Virus record (IMG/VR): IMGVR_UViG_3300042389_000994
Location: 1 to 64,000 of that record
DNA: 64,000 nt
Source of the DNA: a virus
Reading direction: 5' to 3' (one strand)
The notes below the pieces were generated by a model. The model did no database searches. It was not told the DNA's origin and worked only from the letters and a program-made list of their open reading frames with translations. Shown here piece by piece: positions 32,664 to 39,518 of the stretch. The translations under genes and the position numbers were made by a program. Position 1 is the first letter of the stretch; the number at the start of each line of letters is the position of its first letter.

Positions 32664-33167
32664 TTAGGGTTTAGGTTTTAGGATTTGGTTTACTTTTTCA
32701 ATGATTAAATCGCCAATGTACTCTCGGCAGATGTCGGCGGTTTGCATTCTATTAGCATCGGCAGCGGCATCGGCAGCGTCAGCGGCATCGGTACCGTCAG
32801 CGGCATGGGCAGCGGCATCGGCAGCGGCACAGGCAGCGGCATAGGCAGAGGCAGAGGCAGCGTTAGCGGAAACGGCAGGGACGGCGGCAGCGTCTAACTC
32901 TTCACGAGTCGCTTTGCCTTCGCCAAAAGCAATTGCAACATCAACCGCCTTGATGGTACGCTCATCTATCAAGTGCCAAACCGTGCTAGCACAATGCCCC
33001 TTGGCAAGAGTCAGCGGTTGCAGTCCGATGTCGCACTTTCGGGCAAGCCACAGAAGCCAATCCCCTCGGTGGCAGGTTGCAACGACTTCTTCTATGGTCT
33101 TGTTTCCGGCCCACTCAACGGCAGGCTCGCAAGCCTCTACGGATTTTAAGTATTGATTTAAGGTCAT
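32664..33167 (-). CDS. Ala-repeat protein related to Imm-5-like phage proteins
   Basis: The start at 33167 (MTLNQYLKSVEACEPAVEW) is preferred to a longer frame that intrudes into the upstream gene. Residues 1-85 include GNKTIEEVVATCHRGDWLLWLA and a LKTVDV-like stretch; residues 90-140 are a run of AYAAA- and ADAA-type helical repeats, matched by a GGC/GCA-rich nucleotide repeat; the end ADICREYIGDLIIEKVNQIL closes it. Proteins of this build resemble the Imm-5-like immunity family spread among phages, but a toxin partner is not seen. The alanine tract is likely to vary in length between strains. Confidence 0.6.
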   Translation of the reverse strand: MTLNQYLKSVEACEPAVEWAGNKTIEEVVATCHRGDWLLWLARKCDIGLQPLTLAKGHCASTVWHLIDERTIKAVDVAIAFGEGKATREELDAAAVPAVSANAASASAYAAACAAADAAAHAADGTDAADAADAAADANRMQTADICREYIGDLIIEKVNQILKPKP

Positions 33168-33180
33168 GGTCTGTTGTATT

Positions 33181-33888
33181 TTAGTGTTTGTTGATTTTAA
33201 TATTTTTGAGAGTCTTAACCCTCCGGCCAGAACACAGATTGCAGGATGCACAGGTTGCCTTGAACCCTGCCTCCTTGGATGCTGGGCATTGGACGGCATC
33301 TGACTCTTGGCCCTTGTCCACCGTAATGAAGGATCGCCATCCCATCGCCTTTGCCTCAAGCTCTTCACCTTGGTTGTGGACCGATGCCATAAAGAAGGGA
33401 GCATAGTCTTGAGCCCAGGTCTTATCCCATTGATGGGTGTAGCCCGTATGCGACCGGCTAACATCCACCATCGCTGATATGAGATCCACCGGCATTAGGC
33501 TTGGCTCGCCATAAGTGCCAAAGCGAACATACCGGCCTCGGCACATATCAATGATGGCCGACCTCTTGGCCTCGTCCAATTGTCCTATGTCGGACACACC
33601 GACAGAGCGGAGTTGTGATAAGAACCCGGAGAACTGCATATACTTGTGGGTGTAGCACTTGCCTGTGCCTGAATTACCGGAGAGAGGGCAGTCAAGACAG
33701 TTGGACTGATCTTGGGCGAAGAAGTCGCCTTGGCTAACCTTGTCTTTGGCCGCCTTGAGTTGGCCAAGGCTGTAGGTGTAGGTTTGGACGATGAGTTGCT
33801 TTGGATCAGCAATCTTCGCGTTGGTGGTTCGTCCCAGTGTGACAACGAAAAGGTTGTCGCCGGAAATGTAACTGACTCGTTTGCTCAT
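33181..33888 (-). CDS. Cysteine-rich conserved phage protein (235 aa)
   Basis: The 235-aa product has a Cys cluster near residues 64-80 (NCLDCPLSGNSGTGKCYTHK), then MCRGRYVRFGTYGEPSLMPVD near 115-135, and a second cluster KATCASCNLCSG near the end. CxxCP plus a following CY motif is typical of a phage protein family (DUF7227-like) that recalls the shape of radical-SAM or replication-associated proteins, but no assured function exists. The clusters suggest metal binding. A promoter and DnaA box lie upstream (33941-33987). Confidence 0.6.
   Translation of the reverse strand: MSKRVSYISGDNLFVVTLGRTTNAKIADPKQLIVQTYTYSLGQLKAAKDKVSQGDFFAQDQSNCLDCPLSGNSGTGKCYTHKYMQFSGFLSQLRSVGVSDIGQLDEAKRSAIIDMCRGRYVRFGTYGEPSLMPVDLISAMVDVSRSHTGYTHQWDKTWAQDYAPFFMASVHNQGEELEAKAMGWRSFITVDKGQESDAVQCPASKEAGFKATCASCNLCSGRRVKTLKNIKINKH
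33584..33600. repeat. Palindrome copy (one arm complete)
   Basis: CCTATGTC-G-GACACACC keeps the right arm fully and the inner five bases of the left arm. It is in the Cys-rich gene, coding GVSDI. Confidence 0.6.
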
Positions 33889-33940
33889 GGTTTAAAGGTT
33901 TAGAGGAATGTTGGTAGTGAACAATTGTGGTTGAATGGTG

Positions 33941-33973
33941 TAAAGATAATAATGGTGTGGCTGTCACTCCAAA
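33941..33973 (-). promoter_or_regulatory. Early promoter with adjacent DnaA box
   Basis: On the minus strand, TATCTTTA (33941-33948) lies 21 bp from a TTTG (33970-33973). This is close to the Bacteroidetes consensus. It would drive the Cys-rich gene (start 33888) and downstream early genes, with a leader of about 50 nt. A perfect DnaA box begins 5 bp upstream of the -33 element. Confidence 0.45.
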
Positions 33974-33991
33974 AAAAGTTATCCACATTTT
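33974..33991 (-). promoter_or_regulatory. 18-bp DnaA-box sequence, copy 1
   Basis: On the minus strand AAAATGTGGATAACTTTT contains TTATCCACA (plus strand 33979-33987), a perfect DnaA box. The same 18 bp, in the opposite orientation, occurs at 37166-37183. Both lie just upstream of early promoters. Confidence 0.75.
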
Positions 33992-34072
33992 AGAGGCCGG
34001 GGCGAAATCCGAATTCGCCTGCATTAACCAGGGGTCCCCACCCCCATGCACTGCCACAGCCGGCCTGTACGG

Positions 34073-34384
34073 TCAAAGGTCTACATCTTTGCCTTCTATT
34101 AGTTTCTTGACGACCGCCTTGATGGCCATACCCTTGAGCATGGCATCGTTGCGGACAGCCGCAAGCAGATACCCGGTCATCATGACCTTCTTCTCATACT
34201 CGCTGATCTCGCCAACCGTTTCTTCGCCAAAGCATTCCGCCTGCATTCTGCGGATACCGGCGAGGCCGGCCTCGTGGATGGTATCATTAGTTTGATATAG
34301 CTTTTCGATTCGTCCTCGTGTGACGGAGTTCCAATCTTCGCCCAATCCGAGGGCTTCGGCAACTGTTTGATCTTTGTCTTGCAT
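34073..34384 (-). CDS. Hypothetical early protein, paralogue of the 30.0-kb protein
   Basis: The 103-aa product is helical, with IEKLYQTNDTIHEAGLAGIRR, then EISEYEKKVMMTGYLLAAVRND and a lysine-rich tail. The K(V/M)MM(T/S)GY motif matches the 107-aa protein at 29836-30159. It lies between the Cys-rich gene and the AAA+ partner gene, in the GC-richer section. No function is known to me. Confidence 0.6.
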   Translation of the reverse strand: MQDKDQTVAEALGLGEDWNSVTRGRIEKLYQTNDTIHEAGLAGIRRMQAECFGEETVGEISEYEKKVMMTGYLLAAVRNDAMLKGMAIKAVVKKLIEGKDVDL

Positions 34385-34400
34385 GGTGTTTTGTGTTTAA

Positions 34401-34429
34401 AAGATGGGGTGTGCCGGACACACACCCCG
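34401..34429 (-). terminator. Hairpin after the ATPase-partner gene, palindrome-derived
   Basis: GGGGTGTG and CACACaCCCC (34406-34413 with 34419-34428, one bulged A) form an eight-pair stem around CCGGA. On the minus strand it is followed by ATCTTTT. It contains the palindrome variant GGTGTGCC-G-GACACACA at 34408-34424. Confidence 0.6.
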
Positions 34430-34432
34430 AAA

Positions 34433-35311
34433 TTACAATGCCCTATGGTGGGCTTGTCCGGAGTTGATGCACTGTTGGATCTTGGCGGCTTGGAGTTTCA
34501 CCCAATCGGCGGTTTCATTGGTGTCCCCGAAGCAATCCATATCGGCGGCCGGTAGATCCACGACTAGGTCTTCGCCGCTGCCTCCAATCCAAGCGAAGAA
34601 CTCTTCGTCAGGCAGCATGGTGTCCCGGTTCTGGGCAGACCCAATTGCGCTCATGTGCTGCTTGCCAAGGCTAGGGAACAGAGCCCCGTACCAAGTGAAC
34701 GATACCCGACGGTGGAAGGATGGGTGGGTGGTCACACCTAGCCGGGGGATATCCAGGCTCTCGCTTGAGTCCTTGACCCGCACACACATAATCGCCCCGC
34801 CGTTGAACACACCGCTCGTCGTGTAGCTGGCTGTGATCTTGAGGTCCGCCGTCGCATCCAGTGCAGCCGCAAGGGCGGCGATGGCCCCGCCATGGTTGAT
34901 GTATGCCTCGGACGATGTGCCGGCGTTGGTGTTGCCCCGGTAGATCAGGTGGACCAAGGGGCGGCGTGGTTCGCCCTCGTACCTGTAGAAGCACCGCTTG
35001 CTGCCTTGGATGTAGGCGACCGGACTGAACTCGTCACCCGTGTAGTGTAGCGAAGGCGACTCTTTGTCCTCTCGCATCGCATCGATGATCAGGTCACGAG
35101 CCCCGGCAATGGCCCTCGCGTTGTAGCCGTCGTATGCTCGCTTGACCATCGTCGGCCAGTCAGGGGCATCCCCGTAGAAGTCAGTGTCTGTGGACTCTAT
35201 CTGCCCGTGGGTCGTGTGGGTCTTGGCTAGCTCTATGGCCTTCTGCACATACCCGTGGACGGTGGTGTCAACAAGAGTCAGGGTGTCAGTGTGGTGGATT
35301 CGGGGTGTCAT
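34433..35311 (-). CDS. AAA+ ATPase partner protein (DUF7192-like)
   Basis: A 292-aa protein with residues such as HGYVQKAIELAKTH near the start, then a beta-rich core (GGAIMCVRVKDS) and an end with MDCFGDTNETADWVKLQ. It lies directly downstream of the MoxR/CobS-type AAA+ gene with a 5-bp gap. MoxR-type ATPases are normally coupled to a VWA-like or CobT-like partner; DUF7192-like proteins fill that place in some phages. I do not see an intact DxSxS metal site. The pair might remodel a protein complex, possibly in metal or cofactor handling, but this is inference. Confidence 0.55.
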   Translation of the reverse strand: MTPRIHHTDTLTLVDTTVHGYVQKAIELAKTHTTHGQIESTDTDFYGDAPDWPTMVKRAYDGYNARAIAGARDLIIDAMREDKESPSLHYTGDEFSPVAYIQGSKRCFYRYEGEPRRPLVHLIYRGNTNAGTSSEAYINHGGAIAALAAALDATADLKITASYTTSGVFNGGAIMCVRVKDSSESLDIPRLGVTTHPSFHRRVSFTWYGALFPSLGKQHMSAIGSAQNRDTMLPDEEFFAWIGGSGEDLVVDLPAADMDCFGDTNETADWVKLQAAKIQQCINSGQAHHRAL

Positions 35312-35316
35312 ATGGC

Positions 35317-36432
35317 TTAGGCGTTGAGGTTGATTCCATCAAGAAGGCGAAGGCGTTGGTCGTCGGACACCCGGTTGAGGATGGCAAAGTTCAGGGCCTC
35401 CTCCAAGGTGTAACCGGATCTCATCAGGGCGTTGGTGCTGATGGCCCGGCGTGGCGATATGATCAGGTCCATCGCAAGGTCGAATGCCCGGCGGCGTAGG
35501 GCTTGGACGGTGCGGGTGGCAGTGGTGTCCCCGGCAACAGCGAGCTCCATGGCCTCATCCACGTTCCACGTAAGGAACTCAAATCGGTCTGTGCTGCTCG
35601 CATCCAAGCGGGTGGCCGCCGTGTAGGTGCGATTGGTGCCGGTCCCGAAGGTGTTTTGGCAGGCAACCGCCCGGAAGTCGGCGTGTCTTTTGACCTTCTC
35701 GCCGTTCGGGAACAGATGCGAAGACCCGGCCAAGACAGTGTTCAGGGCGATGGTCACCTCGGTGTTGGTGCGATCAAACTCATCCAAGCAAAGGATGCCG
35801 CCGTGCTTGTAGGCTGTGTACACAGGGCTCGCGAAGTATTCGCTGCCGATGGTGTAGCCGCGGATATCAGCGGCATTCATCTTTTGGTGGCAGGCAACGA
35901 GTTGGAAGTCCACGCCTAGGGCGTTGGCGAGCTGCTCCGCCCCGTAGGATTTGCCCGAACCGGCCTCGCCTACGAGAGCGGTGTGGCAGTAGTACCCTGC
36001 ACCGTCCCGGCTGGTCGCGATGCGGACCAGGTGCTGAAAGTTGCGGTGTGTCACTCCCACCGCCGTGTGTCCAACACACTGACCGGAGGAGTCGCGTTGG
36101 GCGACCGTCACGGTGATGGCTGCATCCGCCTGGGCCTGGGCATAGGCTTGCTGAAACACCCAATCCAGTTGGTGCTTGATCTCGGCCCGGGCATCGGCGG
36201 CCAAGGCATCTATCATCCCGTCCACGAGCGTGGTGGTGGTCCGGTGTGCCTCGTCGGTGGCGGTTCTTATGGCCTCGCCCTTGATGCGGTCAAGCAGGTC
36301 GTCGCTGACGGCGGCGAGGGCCTGGGCGGTCGCTTGGCCGATGATCGAGTTGGTGTCCACCGGAGCGGCGGGGGTGTAGGTGCGGCGGGAGGCGGCTTGG
36401 GCCGCGATATCCTGCCAATTGGTTTTGAGCAT
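35317..36432 (-). CDS. AAA+ ATPase (MoxR/CobS-like, AAA_5)
   Basis: This 371-aa protein has a helical, alanine-rich N-terminal half and an AAA+ domain in the C-terminal half: Walker A GEAGSGKSYGAEQLA (about residues 152-165), Walker B GGILCLDEFDR (about 213-223), sensor 1 ADFRAVACQNTFG (about 250) and an arginine in DASSTDRFEF. This pattern is the dynein-related AAA_5 subfamily of CobS, MoxR and GvpN. Such ATPases form rings that act with a VWA- or CobT-type partner to open or assemble target proteins. The gene pair lies in an unusually GC-rich section of the early arm, suggesting a later gain. Confidence 0.85.
   Translation of the reverse strand: MLKTNWQDIAAQAASRRTYTPAAPVDTNSIIGQATAQALAAVSDDLLDRIKGEAIRTATDEAHRTTTTLVDGMIDALAADARAEIKHQLDWVFQQAYAQAQADAAITVTVAQRDSSGQCVGHTAVGVTHRNFQHLVRIATSRDGAGYYCHTALVGEAGSGKSYGAEQLANALGVDFQLVACHQKMNAADIRGYTIGSEYFASPVYTAYKHGGILCLDEFDRTNTEVTIALNTVLAGSSHLFPNGEKVKRHADFRAVACQNTFGTGTNRTYTAATRLDASSTDRFEFLTWNVDEAMELAVAGDTTATRTVQALRRRAFDLAMDLIISPRRAISTNALMRSGYTLEEALNFAILNRVSDDQRLRLLDGINLNA
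36064..36080. repeat. Palindrome copy (variant)
   Basis: CGTGTGTC-C-AACACACT is within the AAA+ ATPase gene, where it codes QCVGHT. Both arms are preserved except at their outer or inner base. Confidence 0.6.
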
Positions 36433-36453
36433 GGGGTTGGGGTTTTGGTTAAG

Positions 36454-36469
36454 ACCCCCCGTGGGGGGT
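36454..36469 (-). terminator. GC hairpin between the 196-aa and ATPase genes
   Basis: ACCCCCC and GGGGGGT form a 6-bp stem with a 4-nt loop, in the gap between the two genes. On the minus strand it is followed by CTTAACC with no real T-run, so it may be an attenuator or RNA-processing hairpin and not a strong terminator. Confidence 0.35.
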
Positions 36470-36492
36470 TTCGGCCATTCAGGCCTCGTCAG

Positions 36493-37083
36493 TTAACCTT
36501 CGATGGCGTTGTCCATCGCGGCCATCAGGATGGCGATGGCTGCCTCAAGCTCCTCGCGGGTGTTGTGGGTGTAGGCTTGACCGTTCGCATCCAACCGGAC
36601 GGATACATTGGCGGCGTGGGGGTCACCCAAGATCAGGGGCATCTTGGCGGTAAAGGTGATGTAGGTGGGCACTTTGTCGGTGTCCTGATCGTCGGCGGCG
36701 GCGGGGGCATCTGGGCGCTCGTCAAATTTGCCTTTCAGGAAGTCGTCGTACTTGCGGACCGACCGGGCGATGCCCTCGGCCTCACAGAACTCGTTGAAGG
36801 CTTGCAGTTGGTCCAATGTACCCTTCGCAATCCGGGCGAGTTGGTAGTGCCACTTGGAGTTGATGTTGGCGGGGGTCATGCCCATCGCCATACATACACG
36901 GTCGAAGTTGAGCTCCTCGGTCTTGGCCTCGTCCGGGTTGGCCTTGAGCCACTCTTGGGCCTCGAGCAGGATGGCCCCAAGGTCTAAGCAGGCCTTGAAT
37001 TTGTCCTCGGTGGTGCGGTTAACCTTGGCGACGAGCGTTTGGGCCTTGGAGAGTTGGAGTGCGGTGATGATGGTTTTTTTCAT
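36493..37083 (-). CDS. Hypothetical protein, first gene of early arm
   Basis: The 196-aa product has a helical N-terminal half (ALQLSKAQTLVAKVNRTTEDKFKACLDL, EWLKANPDE), a middle MGMTPANINSKWHYQLARIAKGTLDQLQ, a proline- and alanine-rich linker near residue 125, and a beta-rich C-terminus. The middle block could be a helix-turn-helix, so a DNA-binding or regulatory role is possible but not established. It is the first gene after the divergent region, behind a predicted promoter and DnaA box, and thus likely one of the earliest expressed genes. Confidence 0.6.
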   Translation of the reverse strand: MKKTIITALQLSKAQTLVAKVNRTTEDKFKACLDLGAILLEAQEWLKANPDEAKTEELNFDRVCMAMGMTPANINSKWHYQLARIAKGTLDQLQAFNEFCEAEGIARSVRKYDDFLKGKFDERPDAPAAADDQDTDKVPTYITFTAKMPLILGDPHAANVSVRLDANGQAYTHNTREELEAAIAILMAAMDNAIEG

Positions 37084-37124
37084 GGTTTGGGGGTTAGAAT
37101 GTGGTTAGGTTGTGGTTGATGATG

Positions 37125-37154
37125 CAAAGATGCAGCGGCGGTGGGTGGTTGCAA
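37125..37154 (-). promoter_or_regulatory. Early-arm promoter
   Basis: On the minus strand CATCTTTG (37125-37132, one mismatch to TAnnTTTG) follows TTG (37152-37154) by 19 bp, the normal spacing. It would drive the first leftward gene (start 37083) with a leader of about 35 nt. A DnaA-box sequence begins 11 bp upstream. Confidence 0.5.
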
Positions 37155-37165
37155 CCGCTCCAAGC

Positions 37166-37183
37166 AAAATGTGGATAACTTTT
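37166..37183 (+). promoter_or_regulatory. 18-bp DnaA-box sequence, copy 2
   Basis: AAAATGTGGATAACTTTT on the plus strand carries the perfect box TGTGGATAA (37170-37178). It is identical over 18 bp to the complement of 33974-33991. Both copies are intergenic and adjoin leftward promoters. Confidence 0.75.
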
Positions 37184-37402
37184 GCGGTGTTCGGTTTTGT
37201 GCACAGTGGCTTGGACGGTGTGAGAGCGGTGTGGATGTATTGGATCAGGTGGGGCGGGACGGGGGTTAAGCCTTCGCCCAGGCTGTGGGTGTTGGGTGAA
37301 ACCATCCCCCTCCCGGTCGGTGGGTCGTTCAGGTTGGGGTGGATGTTCGGGGGGGCGGTCCGCCACCGGCCATCGGATCTTGGTCTTGGTCGGTTTTGGC
37401 GG

Positions 37403-37419
37403 AGTGTGCCGGACACACA
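37403..37419. repeat. Palindrome copy in divergent region
   Basis: AGTGTGCC-G-GACACACA is intergenic, with mismatches to the consensus at the inner T of the left arm and the outermost right base. It lies centrally in the 37.1-37.75 kb control region. Confidence 0.65.
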
Positions 37420-37612
37420 GAGTCATGACGATTTTGGTTTGGGTCGTGGCAAAATCGGCAAAAATTCCGGGCATCGTTGCCGGATTTGGCCCCCCCCACG
37501 TGCGCACGGGGGCACGTTGCGCCTGGGCGGGCGCACGCACAACGCGGTATATAACCCGATTTCTACAAGTATCTCCCGATTTTTTTTCAGTTATGACACT
37601 TGCTTTCTCTTT

Positions 37613-37740
37613 TTGTCATCTGATTATCAGGCTCATGTCAATTATGACGATTTTTCTTTCTATTATAACGATTCTAAAGAAAGAAAGAATATATAGTATA
37701 TATAGAGTAGAGAGGGGAAAAAATCCGCATTTCTGACATG
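37613..37740. repeat. Duplicated AT-rich intergenic element, copy 2
   Basis: It begins TTGTCATCTGATTATCA like the 27242 copy, has ATGTCAATTATG, ATATATAG tracts and ends ATCCGCATTTCTGACATG, all in the same order and orientation. A further TGACA lies just upstream at 37594. Here it precedes the rightward late arm, whereas copy 1 precedes a leftward gene, so it is not simply a directional promoter. Confidence 0.85.
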
Positions 37741-37743
37741 TGC

Positions 37744-37751
37744 TATTTTTG
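37744..37751 (+). promoter_or_regulatory. -7 box TATTTTTG for the chaperonin operon
   Basis: TATTTTTG matches TAnnTTTG and ends 5 nt before the ATG at 37757, so the transcript is likely leaderless. It starts the rightward arm with the 66-aa gene and GroEL/GroES. No clear -33 element is seen. Confidence 0.5.
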
Positions 37752-37756
37752 TTCCT

Positions 37757-37957
37757 ATGGACGTACCATTTTGGTATAGGAAAGAAGAGCCTGGTGTGAC
37801 CATCCACATAGACACAGGTGATCAGCATATATTTTTGGCTTTGAACGAGGTTTGGGTTGATGATGATGTGGAGATTTTAAGTCCAAGACATCGTTGGCCG
37901 CTTATTTTTGAGAAAACTTGGGTAATTCCTATTAATTTTGACCCACTAAACGAATAA
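37757..37957 (+). CDS. Small protein preceding GroEL
   Basis: A 66-aa protein, MDVPFWYRKEEPGVTIHI, then a beta-rich middle (LALNEVWVDDDVEIL) with HRWPLIFEKTWVIPIN. No family is recognised. It is the first gene of the rightward arm and is separated by 1 bp from groEL, so it is probably co-transcribed with the chaperonin pair. It may be a single-domain beta protein. Confidence 0.55.
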   Translation: MDVPFWYRKEEPGVTIHIDTGDQHIFLALNEVWVDDDVEILSPRHRWPLIFEKTWVIPINFDPLNE

Positions 37958-37958
37958 A

Positions 37959-39518
37959 ATGCATAAAAAACTCACAATCGGTGAGGATGCCCGTGCGCAA
38001 CTCACCAAAGGAATTCAGTTGATGGCCGAGGCCGTCAAGAGTACACTGGGGCCGTGCGGTAATACCGTCATTTTAGAGTCCCTTGAACACATTGGTGGGA
38101 TGACCATCACAAAGGATGGGGTGACTGTGGCGAGATCCATCGCATTGGAGGACCCCGTGCAGAACTTGGCGGTTCGGATTATGCGTCAAGCATCGGAGCG
38201 GACGGCAGCAATGGCGGGTGATGGCACAACAACAGCCATCGTCATCGCTGAAGCGCTCATCCTAGCCGGTATGGAGGCGGGCCTGACACTAAGCCAAGCC
38301 AAAGACCTCACCATCCTGTGCGACAAGGCCGTCGGCATGCTCAAGAAGCAGTCTAAAAAGGTGCGCCTGTCGGACCTTGAGTCCATTGCGACCATAAGCG
38401 CGAACAATGACAAGGAGATTGGGGCGATTATCGCAAAGGCATACAAGGACGTGGGAACAGAGGGCATCGTGACGGTTCAAAAGGCGCAGGGGCAGACGAG
38501 CTATGTTGAAACAACAATGGGCATGCGCTTCAAGCGTGGGTACACAAACCGGATGTTCGTCAATGATCAGCGCAAGGACGAGTGTATTTTGGAGGACGCC
38601 TATGTCCTTGTGTCGGACACACCGATCAACAACGTCCTGAACATTGAGAATATCCTCAAACCCGTCATTAATGGAGGCAAACCGCTCGTCATTATTGCGG
38701 ATTGTTCGGATGCGGTGCAGATGACACTGGCAGCCAACGTGGTCAAGAACGGCCTCAAGTTCTGCGTGGTCCAACCGCCATCGTTCGGATGGCGTCGACA
38801 GGAGCAGATGGGTGACTTGGCCTTTATGCTAGGTGGGAAGTACTTCAGTGAGCAGACAGGTGATGACTTGAGCATCGCAACAATCGGTGACCTTGGTGTT
38901 GCCCGGAGAATCGTGGTCGGTAGAGAAGAAACCATCATCGTTCGTCCCGACAGCGACAACGAGAGGTTCAAGACCCGTGTCACTGAATTGTGGGAGCAAC
39001 ACAAGAATACCGAGCGCAAAGACGAGCGCGAGTTTATACTTGAGCGCATCGCTTCGCTGAGTGGCGGCATGTCAGTCATCTATGTCGGGGCGAACACGGA
39101 CGTGGAGCAGAAAGAGTTGTACGATCGGGTGGATGACGCGGTGTGTGCGGTGAGGAGCGCCTTGGAGGACGGGGTGCTGCCGGGTGGTGGTGTGGCTCTA
39201 AAGCACATCGCTGAAACGATGGAGTTGCCCGATGGCGTGCTGCAGGAGTCGTTGAATGTGTTCCGAAAAGCCATTATGGCCCCATTGCGACAAATTGTAG
39301 GCAATTCGGGGAGAGATACCGCCGAGATAGAACTCAATATTGAGAATTGTGGCCCCAACTTTGGGTTTGATGTCAAGAATGGGGAATACGGCAATATGAT
39401 GACAATGGGCATCATTGACCCCGCCAAAGTGACGAAGAACGCCCTCGTCAGCGCGACGAGTGTAGCGGTTACCCTTTTAGGAACAAATGCAATTGTAACC
39501 AATGAGAGCAGTAAATAA
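37959..39518 (+). CDS. groEL: GroEL-like chaperonin
   Basis: A 519-aa group I chaperonin. It has TKGIQLMAEAVKSTLGPCGNTV (equatorial, residues 17-38), GGMTITKDGVTVARSI, the ATPase signature AMAGDGTTTAIV (about residues 84-95), and LEDGVLPGGGVAL near residue 405. Host GroEL is about 540-548 aa, so the protein is slightly short and lacks the Gly-Met-rich C-terminal tail. It would fold phage capsid or tail proteins with its own cochaperonin, encoded next to it with a 17-nt overlap. Base composition is visibly GC-richer than the structural genes, suggesting a transferred gene. The palindrome at 38607 lies within it. Confidence 0.92.
   Translation: MHKKLTIGEDARAQLTKGIQLMAEAVKSTLGPCGNTVILESLEHIGGMTITKDGVTVARSIALEDPVQNLAVRIMRQASERTAAMAGDGTTTAIVIAEALILAGMEAGLTLSQAKDLTILCDKAVGMLKKQSKKVRLSDLESIATISANNDKEIGAIIAKAYKDVGTEGIVTVQKAQGQTSYVETTMGMRFKRGYTNRMFVNDQRKDECILEDAYVLVSDTPINNVLNIENILKPVINGGKPLVIIADCSDAVQMTLAANVVKNGLKFCVVQPPSFGWRRQEQMGDLAFMLGGKYFSEQTGDDLSIATIGDLGVARRIVVGREETIIVRPDSDNERFKTRVTELWEQHKNTERKDEREFILERIASLSGGMSVIYVGANTDVEQKELYDRVDDAVCAVRSALEDGVLPGGGVALKHIAETMELPDGVLQESLNVFRKAIMAPLRQIVGNSGRDTAEIELNIENCGPNFGFDVKNGEYGNMMTMGIIDPAKVTKNALVSATSVAVTLLGTNAIVTNESSK
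38607..38623. repeat. Palindrome copy in groEL
   Basis: CTTGTGTC-G-GACACACC has the complete core GTGTCGGACAC and the full right arm. It encodes LVSDTP in the chaperonin's apical domain. Confidence 0.75.

Larger units (their letters stand above)
37084..37756. other. Divergent non-coding control region (about 670 bp)
   Basis: No credible gene is seen here; the open frames are GC-rich shadows. From left to right it holds the early promoter (37125-37154), an 18-bp DnaA-box sequence (37166-37183), GC-rich hairpin-prone DNA, a palindrome copy (37403-37419), the second copy of the duplicated AT-rich element (37613-37740), and a TAnnTTTG box immediately before the 66-aa gene at 37757. It separates leftward early and rightward late genes. 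Its GC-rich half and AT-rich half meet near 37540. Features fit a replication origin combined with a divergent promoter region. Confidence 0.7.

Noticed and set aside
33168-33464. Long N-terminal extension of the Ala-repeat protein
   Set aside because: It would overlap the Cys-rich gene in another frame for nearly 300 nt and its sequence is basic and unstructured; the natural start is 33167.
35983-36987. Long plus-strand open frame (334 codons) opposite the AAA+ ATPase gene
   Set aside because: It is antisense to two clear genes in GC-rich DNA; its product is glycine- and valine-rich with no domain, as expected from third-position GC bias.
37094-37696. Open frames on both strands in the 37.1-37.7 kb control region
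   Set aside because: The products are low-complexity, Pro-, Gly- and Arg-rich, overlap each other on both strands and cover promoter, DnaA box and palindrome; no credible start context.
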